From positions 31,371-95,370 of the forward strand of contig NZ_JAGHRE010000015.1 in the NCBI RefSeq assembly GCF_017743935.1: DNA of 64,000 nt. The letters are read 5' to 3'. The translations under genes were made by a program, and so were the position numbers. The notes under the pieces are model-generated. The model was given only the letters and a program-made list of their open reading frames with translations, did not search any database and had not been told where the DNA came from. Within the stretch, counting starts at the first letter, position 1; each line of letters opens with the position of its first letter. The stretch is from Tropicibacter sp. R16_0 (GTDB taxonomy: Bacteria > Pseudomonadota > Alphaproteobacteria > Rhodobacterales > Rhodobacteraceae). Below, in pieces: positions 51,063-60,349 of the stretch.

Positions 51063-53783
51063 ATGACCAAAGTTTTGATCATGATTGGAAAATGGGCGCT
51101 TGCCCTGGTCATTCTTCTGGCCGCCTTCGTTTGGATGTTGCTCGCAGCTCCGTTCTTTTCCGACGCCCGGCAGAAGATCGTGGCTGATGTTCTGACAGAT
51201 CAGCTTGGTCAGGATGTTCTTGTTCAGGATGACGTCAGTGTTGTTCTTGGCCCCGTCAGTCGGATCCGCGCCGGCGGGGTGTTGATTCCGAGTGAGAATA
51301 TCACCGGAACCAATTTGGCGGAACTTGCGCTTCTGGAGCTGGACCTTGATGTGCTGTCGCTGCTGAACGGGCGGATTGACCTGGACAACATCACCGTTGA
51401 CGGATTGCAGGTGAACATGCTGACGCAGGACGACGGCGCCACCAGTTGGACTGCTTCGGACCGAACAAAGTCTGCCGATGTACCAGAGCAAACCTCTGAA
51501 GAAATGGCTGAAGCCCCCAAAGAAGAGAGTGGAGGAATTCTTGGGTTCCTTCGTCACCGAACCGCGTCTTTTACGTCCATCGGGCTGACTGTGGATGATC
51601 AGGTGTCCGGTTTTGTCTTTGCCTTTGATCTGGAGAGTCTTGCCTTCGACCAATTGGACGATGGAAATCGGCTTGGCGTGAGCGGGCTAGGAACAGTGAA
51701 CAACCAAGCCTTCGAGATCGAAGGGAGCTATCCGACCGGGGCACCTTTCACCACACAGGCCAACTTCGGCGAGATGAAACTAACCTTCGATGGTAATCCT
51801 ATACCTGCCAGCGATGGTGGCGGGTTCAAGGGAACCTTAACCCTGGATACAGGCTCGTTTGGGGATTTCCTTGATGTGATCGGATTGGACCGGGTGCTGG
51901 AGGGATCCGGCAAGATGAAGGCAAACCTAACCAGCCAAAATGATGTGTTGAAAGTTGCAGAGTTTTCAGCCGTTGTAGATCTGGAAAAAGGACAGCAGAT
52001 CAAAGCTGAAGGTGATGTTGAAAACCTGCTGAAAGCACAAGGGCTCGACGTCAAACTGAATGCTCGCTTCCACCCAGAAGGCCAGCCACCTGCCGATGCT
52101 GACGCGTTGAAGGACCTCAAGCTGACAGGCTTTTCGACCCACATCCTTGGTGATGGGAACGGGATTGAGTTCGATGAATTCCTGATGACAACCAATGCCT
52201 TTGACCAGGGCCTTGATCAGGTCGGCCCAGTCTCAATCGGGAGGCTTAGAAGAACACCTGAAGGTCATCTGGCCATGGAGGACATTCATCTCCAGGCCGG
52301 CCCACGTGAGGCGCCCTACATTGTTGCCGAGGGAAACATCCGCAATCTTCTTCAGCTCAAGCAGCTTGACCTGGCAGGAAAACTGTCCGCGCCTGCCTCA
52401 CTGGTACTCAAGGGTCTCGGGGATGATGTAGCCGCCTCCTTTGGCGGCGTCGAGGCTGATTTCTCGGTCGATGACACGAAAGGTCATCTGAGCCTGAACA
52501 AATTGGATGCCAGAACTGTAAACACCGATGTCTGGGCGCTGGCAGCCCACCTGTCACTCGGTGATGTCACCGGCCTGGATGGGATTGAGTTCGATTTTGA
52601 TCTCGACATTGCTGACGGCGCGCATTTCCTGGGCGCCTTGAAGCTGGAAGAGATCGACACCGGGCCGCTGGAGTTGAGCGCTGCCGCCCAAGGTAAGGGC
52701 AAGGATTTTGCCACCCGGCTTGGTTTGGCGGCGGGTACATCGCGCCTTGAAGCATCGCTGGAAACATCCGTCGCTCAAGGTCGTCCGACCATCGATGGGC
52801 GTGTCTTCAGCAAAAAGCTGGATATCGAAGACCTCAGAAAGGCGATCTCCGGCGTGGTTGAGCTGGGAAAGATAGGCGACAGCACGAAGAGCGCAGAGGA
52901 AGAACAAAAGCTAGGCGATACGGAAGCTAGCGAGCCGGAGTTTCAGCCGCTTGTCCTGCCCGAGGAAGATGACAAGCCAACGGATCTGGTGGATTTGGAA
53001 AAGTTGTTTCTGGATACGGATCTGACCGTGACCATCGACATCGAAGAAATCACCGGTCAGCAGGGCGTTTCCAGTTTATCCAGCGAATTGATCGCCCAGG
53101 ATGGCCAGGCCCGGTTGGGCCCCGTCGAAGTCACTTATGGCGGTGGATATTTCAAAGTCGCCGCCGAAATGGATTTGGTGGAAACACCTGAGTTGCTTTC
53201 TGTATCGGGGGCAACGAGCGGTTGGGATTTTGGCAAGATCCTGGACGCGGTCGGGTTGGGAATTGATGCTCATGGCACGTTGAGTGGCCAGTTCGACGTC
53301 ACTGGCAACCGGAAGTCGGTCCGCACGTTTATCAATTCGATGTATGGTTCGGCATCCATATCGATGAGCAAGGGCGATGTGGCCACCAGCCTTTTGGAAC
53401 TGGCAGGCCTGGGCATATTCCCGTGGCTATTCTCTGAGGAGTTTCAACAGGGCTACACCGACATCGTCTGCGTGGTTGCCCCGGTGCAGGTCAATTCCGG
53501 CAAGGTCAGTTTCGACTCCATTGTGGCCGAAACCGAAAGCGTCCAACTGGTGGCACAAGGTCAAGTGGACTGGATCAATGACACCATTGCTTTGCGGGCC
53601 GAGCCCCGCCGCGTCGGCAAACCCCTGGCCCGTAGCGCCTGGCCGTTCGATGTGACCGGCAAGCTGAGTGAGCCAAAGTTCAAGTTGGACGTTGGAGGGT
53701 CACGTAGCAAGCGGACCGATGGTGCCGACGAAATGCCTGCTGATCGCAAACCCTGTGTGCCGGATCTGAGACAGTTGGAGTGA
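51063..53783 (+). CDS. AsmA-family outer-membrane biogenesis protein
   Basis: The 906-residue protein has a single N-terminal membrane helix (WALALVILLAAFVWMLLAAP) and a long periplasmic region of repeating beta strands. AsmA features include FFSDARQKIVADVLTDQLGQ after the helix and a C-terminal domain with ATSGWDFGKILDAVG, SMYGSASISMSKGD and WINDTIALRAEPR. The AsmA superfamily forms bridge-like lipid-transport proteins between the membranes. Length is normal for alphaproteobacterial members. GGAAGAAC precedes the ATG at 51063; the frame is open further upstream. Confidence 0.85.
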   Translation: MTKVLIMIGKWALALVILLAAFVWMLLAAPFFSDARQKIVADVLTDQLGQDVLVQDDVSVVLGPVSRIRAGGVLIPSENITGTNLAELALLELDLDVLSLLNGRIDLDNITVDGLQVNMLTQDDGATSWTASDRTKSADVPEQTSEEMAEAPKEESGGILGFLRHRTASFTSIGLTVDDQVSGFVFAFDLESLAFDQLDDGNRLGVSGLGTVNNQAFEIEGSYPTGAPFTTQANFGEMKLTFDGNPIPASDGGGFKGTLTLDTGSFGDFLDVIGLDRVLEGSGKMKANLTSQNDVLKVAEFSAVVDLEKGQQIKAEGDVENLLKAQGLDVKLNARFHPEGQPPADADALKDLKLTGFSTHILGDGNGIEFDEFLMTTNAFDQGLDQVGPVSIGRLRRTPEGHLAMEDIHLQAGPREAPYIVAEGNIRNLLQLKQLDLAGKLSAPASLVLKGLGDDVAASFGGVEADFSVDDTKGHLSLNKLDARTVNTDVWALAAHLSLGDVTGLDGIEFDFDLDIADGAHFLGALKLEEIDTGPLELSAAAQGKGKDFATRLGLAAGTSRLEASLETSVAQGRPTIDGRVFSKKLDIEDLRKAISGVVELGKIGDSTKSAEEEQKLGDTEASEPEFQPLVLPEEDDKPTDLVDLEKLFLDTDLTVTIDIEEITGQQGVSSLSSELIAQDGQARLGPVEVTYGGGYFKVAAEMDLVETPELLSVSGATSGWDFGKILDAVGLGIDAHGTLSGQFDVTGNRKSVRTFINSMYGSASISMSKGDVATSLLELAGLGIFPWLFSEEFQQGYTDIVCVVAPVQVNSGKVSFDSIVAETESVQLVAQGQVDWINDTIALRAEPRRVGKPLARSAWPFDVTGKLSEPKFKLDVGGSRSKRTDGADEMPADRKPCVPDLRQLE

Positions 53784-54207
53784 AATATTTTGAGAGTTAG
53801 TCAGGCGGATCGTCGAATTCGGCGACCTCAATCTCAATTCACAAAGACTGTGGCCAGCTCGCTGATAGAATTCAGTTTGCAGCAGAAAACTACTCCCAGA
53901 CCAATCTAAAGACCGGGCCTTTACATAATCCTGACTGGTGACCACCGTTCGTCAGGAGCCGTCCCAATGTCCGTTTTCGGGAATTCAGTCCAGCTTTGCA
54001 AATTCCGCTTTCTGCGCATTGCAGCCATTGGTTCAGAACGCAGCGAATGGCAGCAATCCGCTCATGTCTGCAGTCAGCACTAACGGTAGAGTTTAGGTCG
54101 ATTTGACAAGGGAGGGTTTGTAGCAAATCGTAACCACCAAGAAGTGGAGATGAGAAAGTAACGCGGAACCGGAACGGTCGCGTATATGAAAAGCCTACGC
54201 TGAGACT
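53784..54207. other. Gene-free region after AsmA
   Basis: No coding sequence recognised. The sequence includes degenerate runs (GCAGCGAATGGCAGCAAT) like those in other mobile-element-rich spacers of this window. Confidence 0.4.
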
Positions 54208-54501
54208 TTTCTAACAGATGTTAGGACACTAGCAGCCGGTGCTGAAGCTTCGCCGGTGAACATCTACAACTACACGGGTGCCAACGTCAGCGTGGAGGAT
54301 CGGGCAGGCGGACGCGCTGTCATCATCGGGGAAGCCGTTAATGCGGTGCAGGAGAATTTTTTACGGCAGATGGCAACGGGTCAGGGTGTCTTCCCCCGTG
54401 CGATTGCGCGCGGTCCTGCTCAGCCGACCAGCCCTGGTGAGCCAACCAGCGGTCGCTTAGGCATTTGTCATGCTCGTACCACCACACGCCCGGTTGTCTG
54501 A
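54208..54501 (+). pseudogene. Phage tail tape-measure C-terminal fragment
   Basis: An open frame without a start of its own reads LAAGAEASPVNIYNYTGANV, then SVEDRAGGRAVIIGEAVNAV and continues to a stop at 54501. The N-I-Y-N-Y-T-G-A/S-x-V segment is typical of the last residues of phage tail-length tape-measure proteins. Only the tail end remains and no other tail genes are near. Confidence 0.45.
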
Positions 54502-54817
54502 CCTGTATCCGACCCAACGCTGCCTTTCATCTGCCGATCGGGATGCCGCGGCGCGGCTCGTCAAACCCGCTATGCAGGAGCAATCCACACAAGACATTCG
54601 CTGCGAGGGTCAAAACTTAGGGCTATCGGACAGAGCTGGAACAGACAATTGCTTGCACTTGGCTAGCGGTTGATTGAACTGGCACATGGGTGATCTTTTT
54701 ACTTTAAAGGCCACGAAGCATATCAGTAGCACTGTGTATCCGCGGCCTATAGCTCGCATTGCGAATTGGATTTGCTTTATTGAGCCATACAAACATGGCA
54801 ACAGGCATCTTTGCGTA
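54502..54817. other. Gene-free region
   Basis: Nothing recognised; it ends at the stop of the leftward amino-acid-synthesis-family gene. Confidence 0.4.
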
Positions 54818-55363
54818 TCATTTGCCTTTTGGTCTTGCACCAACTCTTGGGTGAACGCGTGTGTCGTCGGACAGCGCAACGCACAAAATCAACTCATCCG
54901 CGCGTGGGGCGTCTGCAATGTTCAGCGTCATCGTATCGATGAAGTCGAACGACCATGGATCGTCTTTGTGCCCAAGTGGCAGATCGATCCGGTCGCCCAT
55001 GGCGCCGACCTTGTGGTTCGACGGCATCAAAGCTTGTCCACCCCCGATTGCTGCACGGACAGGTGCGCCAAGTTTTGGGTGCAGTACCGCTGCGCCATGC
55101 TCCATTGCACCAGCTGAGCCGCCTAGGGCTGCTTTGCCGTAGCTCAACGCTGGACACGGCAGCATCGTGACCAACTCAGCCGTCATTGTTGGGCCAAGCT
55201 CTGTTGCCAGTTGAAACAGGTCAGAGAGCTCCTCCTGGTCTTGCCCAGCGAAAGGGTTTCGAACGACCGACATCGCCGCAACCCGGGTTATCGGCTGACA
55301 GGTTTTTCCCAACTCATCCGAGGTGATGATTTCTTTGGTGAAAAGGGTCTTTCGAACAATCAT
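54818..55363 (-). CDS. Amino acid synthesis (AA_synth, DUF1185) family protein
   Basis: The 181-residue protein begins MIVRKTLFTKEIITSDEL and has the conserved AAMSVVRNPFAG and VRAAIGGGQALMPSNHKVGA segments of this small family. Members occur beside transporters and catabolic enzymes; some have been linked to amino acid metabolism, but the reaction is not established. It overlaps the MFS gene by 4 bp and is the last gene of a three-gene operon. Confidence 0.75.
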   Translation of the reverse strand: MIVRKTLFTKEIITSDELGKTCQPITRVAAMSVVRNPFAGQDQEELSDLFQLATELGPTMTAELVTMLPCPALSYGKAALGGSAGAMEHGAAVLHPKLGAPVRAAIGGGQALMPSNHKVGAMGDRIDLPLGHKDDPWSFDFIDTMTLNIADAPRADELILCVALSDDTRVHPRVGARPKGK

Positions 55364-56541
55364 GCGGTTTGCTCCTTCTGGTGCACATCTTTGGCACGCG
55401 TCTTGAAAAGGGTGAATGTGAGCGCAAGAGGCACAACACTTGCGAAAAGGACCATGGCCAACAGGATCGACACGTTGGGTTTCCCTGTTGCGTCCAGGAT
55501 CGCGCCGGCGGCGGGTGGCGTGGCCAACATGATCGCGTAGTAGATGGTGAAATAGGCGCCCATTCCGAAGGCGCGGGTCTCTGGTCTAAGCGCCAATCCG
55601 GCCAGGGACATGATCACGCCCGCCGGGGCCATGCCCACCAGGCCAAAGAGCAAACTGGCGACCACTCCTGCGCCTGGTTGGTTTAGCATCCAGAGTGCGA
55701 GCACGGCGCCTGTCATACAAATTGCCAGAACCATGTCGCGACGGCCAAAGCGGTCGACGATCTGGCCGCAAAGCGCACCGGATACGATCATCAACCAACT
55801 GCCGATGCTGATGATCCCCGCTGCCGCCACGGTAGGTGTTCCACTTGCTTCAAGCACCTTTGGCCCGAAGGTCAGGTAGGTGACATAGGCCGCATTGAAC
55901 ACGCCCCAGGCCGCCGCCGCGCAAATCACCAGTCGCCATTCTTGGTGGGTCAGTCGGGACGAAGGCTTAGAGACGGTTTTGCTCCGATCCTGCGGCGCGC
56001 GATACAGGGCAAAAACGGCCGCAGCCGCCAGTAGGCAATAGGCAGAAGCCACCTGAAAGGGCGCGCGCCAGTCAAAGACGAGCTCTAACCACGAATGGCC
56101 CACTTGCCCCATGGCAATCCCAAAGGGCCAAGACATCACAAGGATGCTCATCGCCGTGGCAATCTCGCGCCCCTCGAACCAATCCGCGACCATCTTGGTG
56201 AAGTAGAGGGTCGTAAATAGGAACCCTGCGCCTGCGATCACGCGACCAATCCCGATGCCGTTGCTGCTTCCGGCCATAGACGAGACGAGCCCGCCAACAG
56301 CCAAGGCCACCAAACCCAGAACCACCATTTCACGGTCTGCAATCAGACGTCCGAGATACCCGGCGGGCAAGGCCAAGAAGAGCCCCGGTGCCATGAACAG
56401 GCCAACGAGCAGCCCTACGGCCGCATAGTCGAGCCCAAAGGCCAAGACCAGCCCGTCGCTCACGGAGGCGAGGGTTTGAAACTGAAATCCCAACCCGATC
56501 CGGGCAAAGAACAACAGCGCAAGGATCCGCCAACGCATCAC
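55360..56541 (-). CDS. MFS transporter
   Basis: The 393-residue protein has about twelve hydrophobic segments and MFS signatures (ALPAGYLGRLIADREMVVLG between helices 2 and 3; GQIVDRFGRRDMVLA in the second half). The layout is that of cyanate/organic-acid-type MFS carriers. Its start overlaps the NTF2 gene and its stop overlaps the AA_synth gene, 4 bp each. Substrate unknown; probably the compound handled by its operon partners. Confidence 0.88.
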   Translation of the reverse strand: MMRWRILALLFFARIGLGFQFQTLASVSDGLVLAFGLDYAAVGLLVGLFMAPGLFLALPAGYLGRLIADREMVVLGLVALAVGGLVSSMAGSSNGIGIGRVIAGAGFLFTTLYFTKMVADWFEGREIATAMSILVMSWPFGIAMGQVGHSWLELVFDWRAPFQVASAYCLLAAAAVFALYRAPQDRSKTVSKPSSRLTHQEWRLVICAAAAWGVFNAAYVTYLTFGPKVLEASGTPTVAAAGIISIGSWLMIVSGALCGQIVDRFGRRDMVLAICMTGAVLALWMLNQPGAGVVASLLFGLVGMAPAGVIMSLAGLALRPETRAFGMGAYFTIYYAIMLATPPAAGAILDATGKPNVSILLAMVLFASVVPLALTFTLFKTRAKDVHQKEQTA

Positions 56542-56951
56542 GCCCAGCCCAATCCGCGCAGCGCGTGAACGTCATTCCAGATTTTGGTCATATGGGCGAT
56601 CTTGTCCCCCTCAAACCGCATGACATATGCATAGTCTGACACCACCGCGTCGCCGGTTGGCGGTACAGGGCCTCCTTCGCCTGTGTGCGTGCCATGGTAC
56701 TCTGCCGTTGCCACAGCGGTTTGGTGCGCCTCGTCCCAGGCGAAGGCTGTCAACACGTATCGCCCATTCGGTACCGGCGTCAGAAGACCTTTCATCCAAT
56801 CGCAATAGGCGGCAAGCGTCTTCGTCTCCGCCAGAGCGTCCGCCTGACAGGAAAAGGTTGCCTCCACGGCGCACCAGGCTTGGCAGGCGTCCCAGCCTTG
56901 ACCGGTTTCGCAGGCTTCAAAAAAGGCTTGAGCGGTTTCGCGATGTGTCAT
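56538..56951 (-). CDS. NTF2/SnoaL-like protein
   Basis: The 137-residue protein starts ETAQAFFEACETGQGWDACQ, continues with strands ATAEYHGTHTGEGG and ends VMRFEGDKIAHMTKIWND, the cone-shaped barrel pattern of SnoaL-like polyketide cyclases and ketosteroid-isomerase relatives. It is the first gene of the operon with an MFS carrier and an AA_synth protein and faces two tandem regulators. A small-molecule isomerase or hydrolase role is inferred; ligand unknown. Confidence 0.75.
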   Translation of the reverse strand: MTHRETAQAFFEACETGQGWDACQAWCAVEATFSCQADALAETKTLAAYCDWMKGLLTPVPNGRYVLTAFAWDEAHQTAVATAEYHGTHTGEGGPVPPTGDAVVSDYAYVMRFEGDKIAHMTKIWNDVHALRGLGWA

Positions 56952-57133
56952 GACGATGTCCTCTTGCTGTCATTAACTGCCTAGAATTTATCGAAGAGGC
57001 CTCGTGCGCCGTATCCGGCAGATGCAGTAAATCCTGGATCAACCCTGCAGTATTTGACTACAGCATCTGCAGGATTGTCCGACCTTGCGAATTTTGCTTA
57101 GCTCACAGGTGGATAGGGAACGGACATGAATGC
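56952..57133. promoter_or_regulatory. Divergent promoter region
   Basis: The 182-bp spacer between the NTF2-MFS operon and the LuxR-type regulator pair contains CTGCAG-rich sequence (ACTACAGCATCTGCAGGAT and an earlier CTGCAGTATT). These could be regulator sites. Confidence 0.4.
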
Positions 57134-57931
57134 ATGCCAGACAGCAACGAGCTCAGCCCAAGGGAAAACCAGATCGCCGAGAGCTATGCTGCAGGCTGTA
57201 GCTACCAGAAAATTGCATCTGATTTGCACATTGCGCCCTCCACTGTGCGGACGCATCTGGCGACGATCTACCGAAAACTTGAGGTCTCTTCCAAGGTCGA
57301 GTTGGCTAATCGACTTGGTGGATCCAGCCTCGCGCCCCAAGACGAGGTGGACCACGCGGCCATCATTTCAGAACTCGCGTTGAGCCTGGAAGAAGCACTG
57401 AGCCGTGAGAAAGCGCTCACCGAGGTGTTGCGCATTATTGGTGCGTCCCACGGCGACCTGAACTTGGTCATGCCCGCGATCTTGCGCTATGCGCTTGACC
57501 TCTGCGATGCGGAGTTTGGCATACTCTTTGAATATCGAGACAATAAGAGATACTGCGCCAGCTTCACTCTTGGCATCCCACAGGCCTTTCAGTCGTGGCT
57601 GGACGACAACGGTACGTTTGCGGTGAGCGATCAGACAGGCCTTGGGCGCATGACCACACTGCGCGAGGTGATCAACATCATCGACGTGAAATCCGAGGCC
57701 ATTTACCGGACCGACGATCCGTTGCGCTTCGCCACTGCTGATTTAGGGGGCGCGCGGTCTTTCGCGGCGATCCCGATGGTTGCGGCGGATCGGTTGATTG
57801 GTGCCTTCACGATCTATCGCCAATCGGTGCGCCCGTTCTCCGACGATGCGCTGCGGTTGGCTCAGATCTTTGCCGCGCAAAGCGTCATTGCGTTGGAAAA
57901 TGCACGCCTGCTCGGAGGAGCGAGACCGTGA
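57134..57931 (+). CDS. N-terminal LuxR-type HTH plus GAF-domain regulator
   Basis: The 265-residue protein starts with a LuxR/GerE helix-turn-helix (LSPRENQIAESYAAGCSYQK, then IAPSTVRTHLATIYRKLEVS). An amphipathic linker at about 75-105 and a GAF-like domain at about 115-260 follow (ILRYALDLCDAEFGILFEY, AIPMVAADRLIGAFTIYR). LuxR HTHs are normally C-terminal, so the order is reversed. GAF domains sense small molecules. Its stop overlaps the next regulator by 4 bp. It may control the divergent MFS operon. Confidence 0.8.
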   Translation: MPDSNELSPRENQIAESYAAGCSYQKIASDLHIAPSTVRTHLATIYRKLEVSSKVELANRLGGSSLAPQDEVDHAAIISELALSLEEALSREKALTEVLRIIGASHGDLNLVMPAILRYALDLCDAEFGILFEYRDNKRYCASFTLGIPQAFQSWLDDNGTFAVSDQTGLGRMTTLREVINIIDVKSEAIYRTDDPLRFATADLGGARSFAAIPMVAADRLIGAFTIYRQSVRPFSDDALRLAQIFAAQSVIALENARLLGGARP

Positions 57932-59370
57932 CGGATCTTTTGACGGATCGCGAAGCTCAAATCGCCGCGCAATATGCGGAGGGCCAAAATTACCAACAGA
58001 TCGCCGATGAACTCTGCCTCGCCCCGTCCACTGTGCGCACCCATTTGGCCTCGATCTACCGCAAACTTGAGGTCTCCTCGAAACTTGAGCTGCGCGACGC
58101 GATGGGCGACGTGCAGGAGCAAGCGCCAATTGCCATCCCAAACGCCCAGTTGCCCGAACGGCCATCGATTGCGGTTTTGGCGTTTGAGAACATGTCCCGT
58201 GATCCCGATCAGGATTATTTGTCAGACGGGATAGCCGACGACATCATCACGGCCTTGTCGCGCTCGCCCTGGCTGTTCGTAATCGCGCGTAACACCACGT
58301 TCACCTATCGCGGCACAAACGTGGACCTCAGAGAGGTCGCGCATCAACTTGGTGTCCGGTTTATCTTGGAAGGCAGCGTGCAACGCTCCGCGAGCCGTGT
58401 GCGGGTCTCTGCACAGTTGATCGACGGGGCGACGGGCGGCCATGTGTGGTCCGAACGCTATGATGGGCGGATTGAGGATGTGTTCGATCTGCAAGACGAA
58501 ATCACACGCAATGTCGTTGCATCCATCCAAACCGTTGTGCAGCTCAACACAATCTCAGAACCGGTGGAACGCAAGGCCCGTCCCGAGCTGACCGTTTGGG
58601 AGCTCACCATGCGGTCTTGGCGGTTGCTCTATGAATTTACCCCTGAGGCCTATACCCATGCCAAGGCCCTGCTTGAGCGCGCCTTGGCGTTGGATCCGGA
58701 AAGCGCCGAGGCCAATATGGTGTTGTCCTTGATCAATCACCACATTGCCTTGCTTGGGTTTGCGTCCGACCCGCGCCCATCGATGCAAGCTGCTTATGCC
58801 TTGGCGCGGCGCGCTGTCGTTCTGGATGCCCGCAATGAATACGCCCATTGGGCGCTTGGGATCAGTTGTTGGGCGCTGGAACGGTTTGACGAGTCTCTTG
58901 CCGCGCTGGATCGGGCCGTGGCGCTCAACCCGAACTGTTCGCTGGCCTATGGCAGTCGAGGCACGCTTTTGGCTATCCTGGGTCAGGCAGATGCCGCCAT
59001 CGAAGACCAAGAGATTGCGATCCGGTCCAATCCTTTGGACCCTAGCATTTTCTTTCGCTTTTCAGGCTTGGCCCTGGCGCACTACGTAGCCGACCGCTTC
59101 GACCAGGCCATCGAGTGGGCTGACCAAGCGCTTCATCGCAATGATGAATGGTATCTCGCGCACTTTCTGAAAATAGCCTCACACGCGGCCAAGGGCGATA
59201 TATCGAAAGCTCAGGAGGCACGGTGTATGTGCCAAAAGGCGCTTCCCGAGGCCAGCGTCGATCTGTTGGACAGAATGCCCCTTCAAAACAAAGCCATGAT
59301 GGATGAGTTTCGGTCCAGACTGTCACGCGCCGGAGTTCCAAGTTTGCGCGAAGCCGGACTTAATCAGTAG
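57928..59370 (+). CDS. N-terminal LuxR-type HTH, TolB/FlgO-like and TPR regulator
   Basis: The 480-residue protein begins with an HTH (LTDREAQIAAQYAEGQNYQQ) that is nearly the same as that of the preceding regulator. Residues about 75-205 (PSIAVLAFENMSRDPDQDYL, then GVRFILEGSVQRSASRVRVS) match the domain between DNA-binding and TPR parts of CadC/adenylate-cyclase-like regulators. The C-terminal half has at least four TPR-like repeats. The protein probably integrates a protein or ligand signal; the shared HTH suggests that both regulators bind the same sites. Confidence 0.8.
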   Translation: MTDLLTDREAQIAAQYAEGQNYQQIADELCLAPSTVRTHLASIYRKLEVSSKLELRDAMGDVQEQAPIAIPNAQLPERPSIAVLAFENMSRDPDQDYLSDGIADDIITALSRSPWLFVIARNTTFTYRGTNVDLREVAHQLGVRFILEGSVQRSASRVRVSAQLIDGATGGHVWSERYDGRIEDVFDLQDEITRNVVASIQTVVQLNTISEPVERKARPELTVWELTMRSWRLLYEFTPEAYTHAKALLERALALDPESAEANMVLSLINHHIALLGFASDPRPSMQAAYALARRAVVLDARNEYAHWALGISCWALERFDESLAALDRAVALNPNCSLAYGSRGTLLAILGQADAAIEDQEIAIRSNPLDPSIFFRFSGLALAHYVADRFDQAIEWADQALHRNDEWYLAHFLKIASHAAKGDISKAQEARCMCQKALPEASVDLLDRMPLQNKAMMDEFRSRLSRAGVPSLREAGLNQ

Positions 59371-59577
59371 TTGAAAATCGGCCTCACTCTTTGCCCATAA
59401 AGGTATTGCGAATACTTGGGCATAGGCGCTGCGGCATACACCGACCGGGATGGCAGGAGAACAGACCGGATCGTTTGGCCCCTGTTGATCGCCTTTCTGG
59501 ACCGCACACGATACCTTGTTGGATGGTGCGAGACCAAAGAAAACTAGATGACTGATTTCGACCCGCTGCCTTTGCAA

Positions 59578-60240
59578 TCAGGAATAGCCGATCATTTCGT
59601 CTTTGCTTTCGAAAGGCTGGGGGCGCTCGACTGCATCCAGCATCCATGCAGCCACATCGCGCTTGGAAACCACTGAGGTTGCTTGATAGAATTCCAGAAT
59701 CCGAGCCTCGCCGCTTGCTTCATCGCCGATCAGCGTCACCGGGCGCACGGCAAGGGTGTCCAGGCCGCTTTGAGCCAGGACGCGTTCCATCTTGTCCAGA
59801 TCGCGAAACGACACTGCCACATTGCTTGTTGCCACGATGTTCATGATTTCGGGGGCCGAGACGGCTTTGCTGGCGCCGACGCCTGCTGCGCTGACAGCGA
59901 TAATGCGCTGCACACCACAAGACTGCATCGCGTTTACAGCGTTGATGGCACAGACTTCTGTGAGGTTGACCGGCGAAAGGACCGGGGACCACGGATTCGC
60001 CTGGGTTTCCCTCCGGATGCCCAGAGCGGTGAGCACAGCATCATGCCCCGGCATGACCCGTTCCAGATCCGCTGCATTCATCGGATCGCCTTCAACGATG
60101 GTCAAACCCGCCCGATCCTCGAGTTTTGCTTTGGACCGAGCTAGCGCGGTCACTTGATGGCCCCGCTCCAGTGCCAGTTCGACCAGCCATTGCCCGATGT
60201 TCCCGGTGGCGCCCAGGATGAGAAGGTTCTTGCAGGACAT
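59578..60240 (-). CDS. NAD(P)-binding atypical SDR
   Basis: The product (220 residues) starts LLILGATGNIGQWLVELALE, the GATGxxG dinucleotide motif of atypical SDR-a5 proteins (NmrA/biliverdin-reductase-B-like). DVTALARSK-type binding (QVTALARSKAKLE) and AVLTALGIRRE follow. The usual YxxxK is absent, as in the group, so it may be a flavin reductase or redox sensor. It is divergent from a LysR gene, the common arrangement for a regulated oxidoreductase. Confidence 0.8.
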   Translation of the reverse strand: MSCKNLLILGATGNIGQWLVELALERGHQVTALARSKAKLEDRAGLTIVEGDPMNAADLERVMPGHDAVLTALGIRRETQANPWSPVLSPVNLTEVCAINAVNAMQSCGVQRIIAVSAAGVGASKAVSAPEIMNIVATSNVAVSFRDLDKMERVLAQSGLDTLAVRPVTLIGDEASGEARILEFYQATSVVSKRDVAAWMLDAVERPQPFESKDEMIGYS

Positions 60241-60349
60241 GTTCCGGCTCCTTGTGAATTTACCGATTTAGTCAGTGGTGTAGTTCAAATATCCATGCGC
60301 AAAGTCGAAATGAATTGCGCATCCATGCATTCTTTCCATAAAAAAAAGC

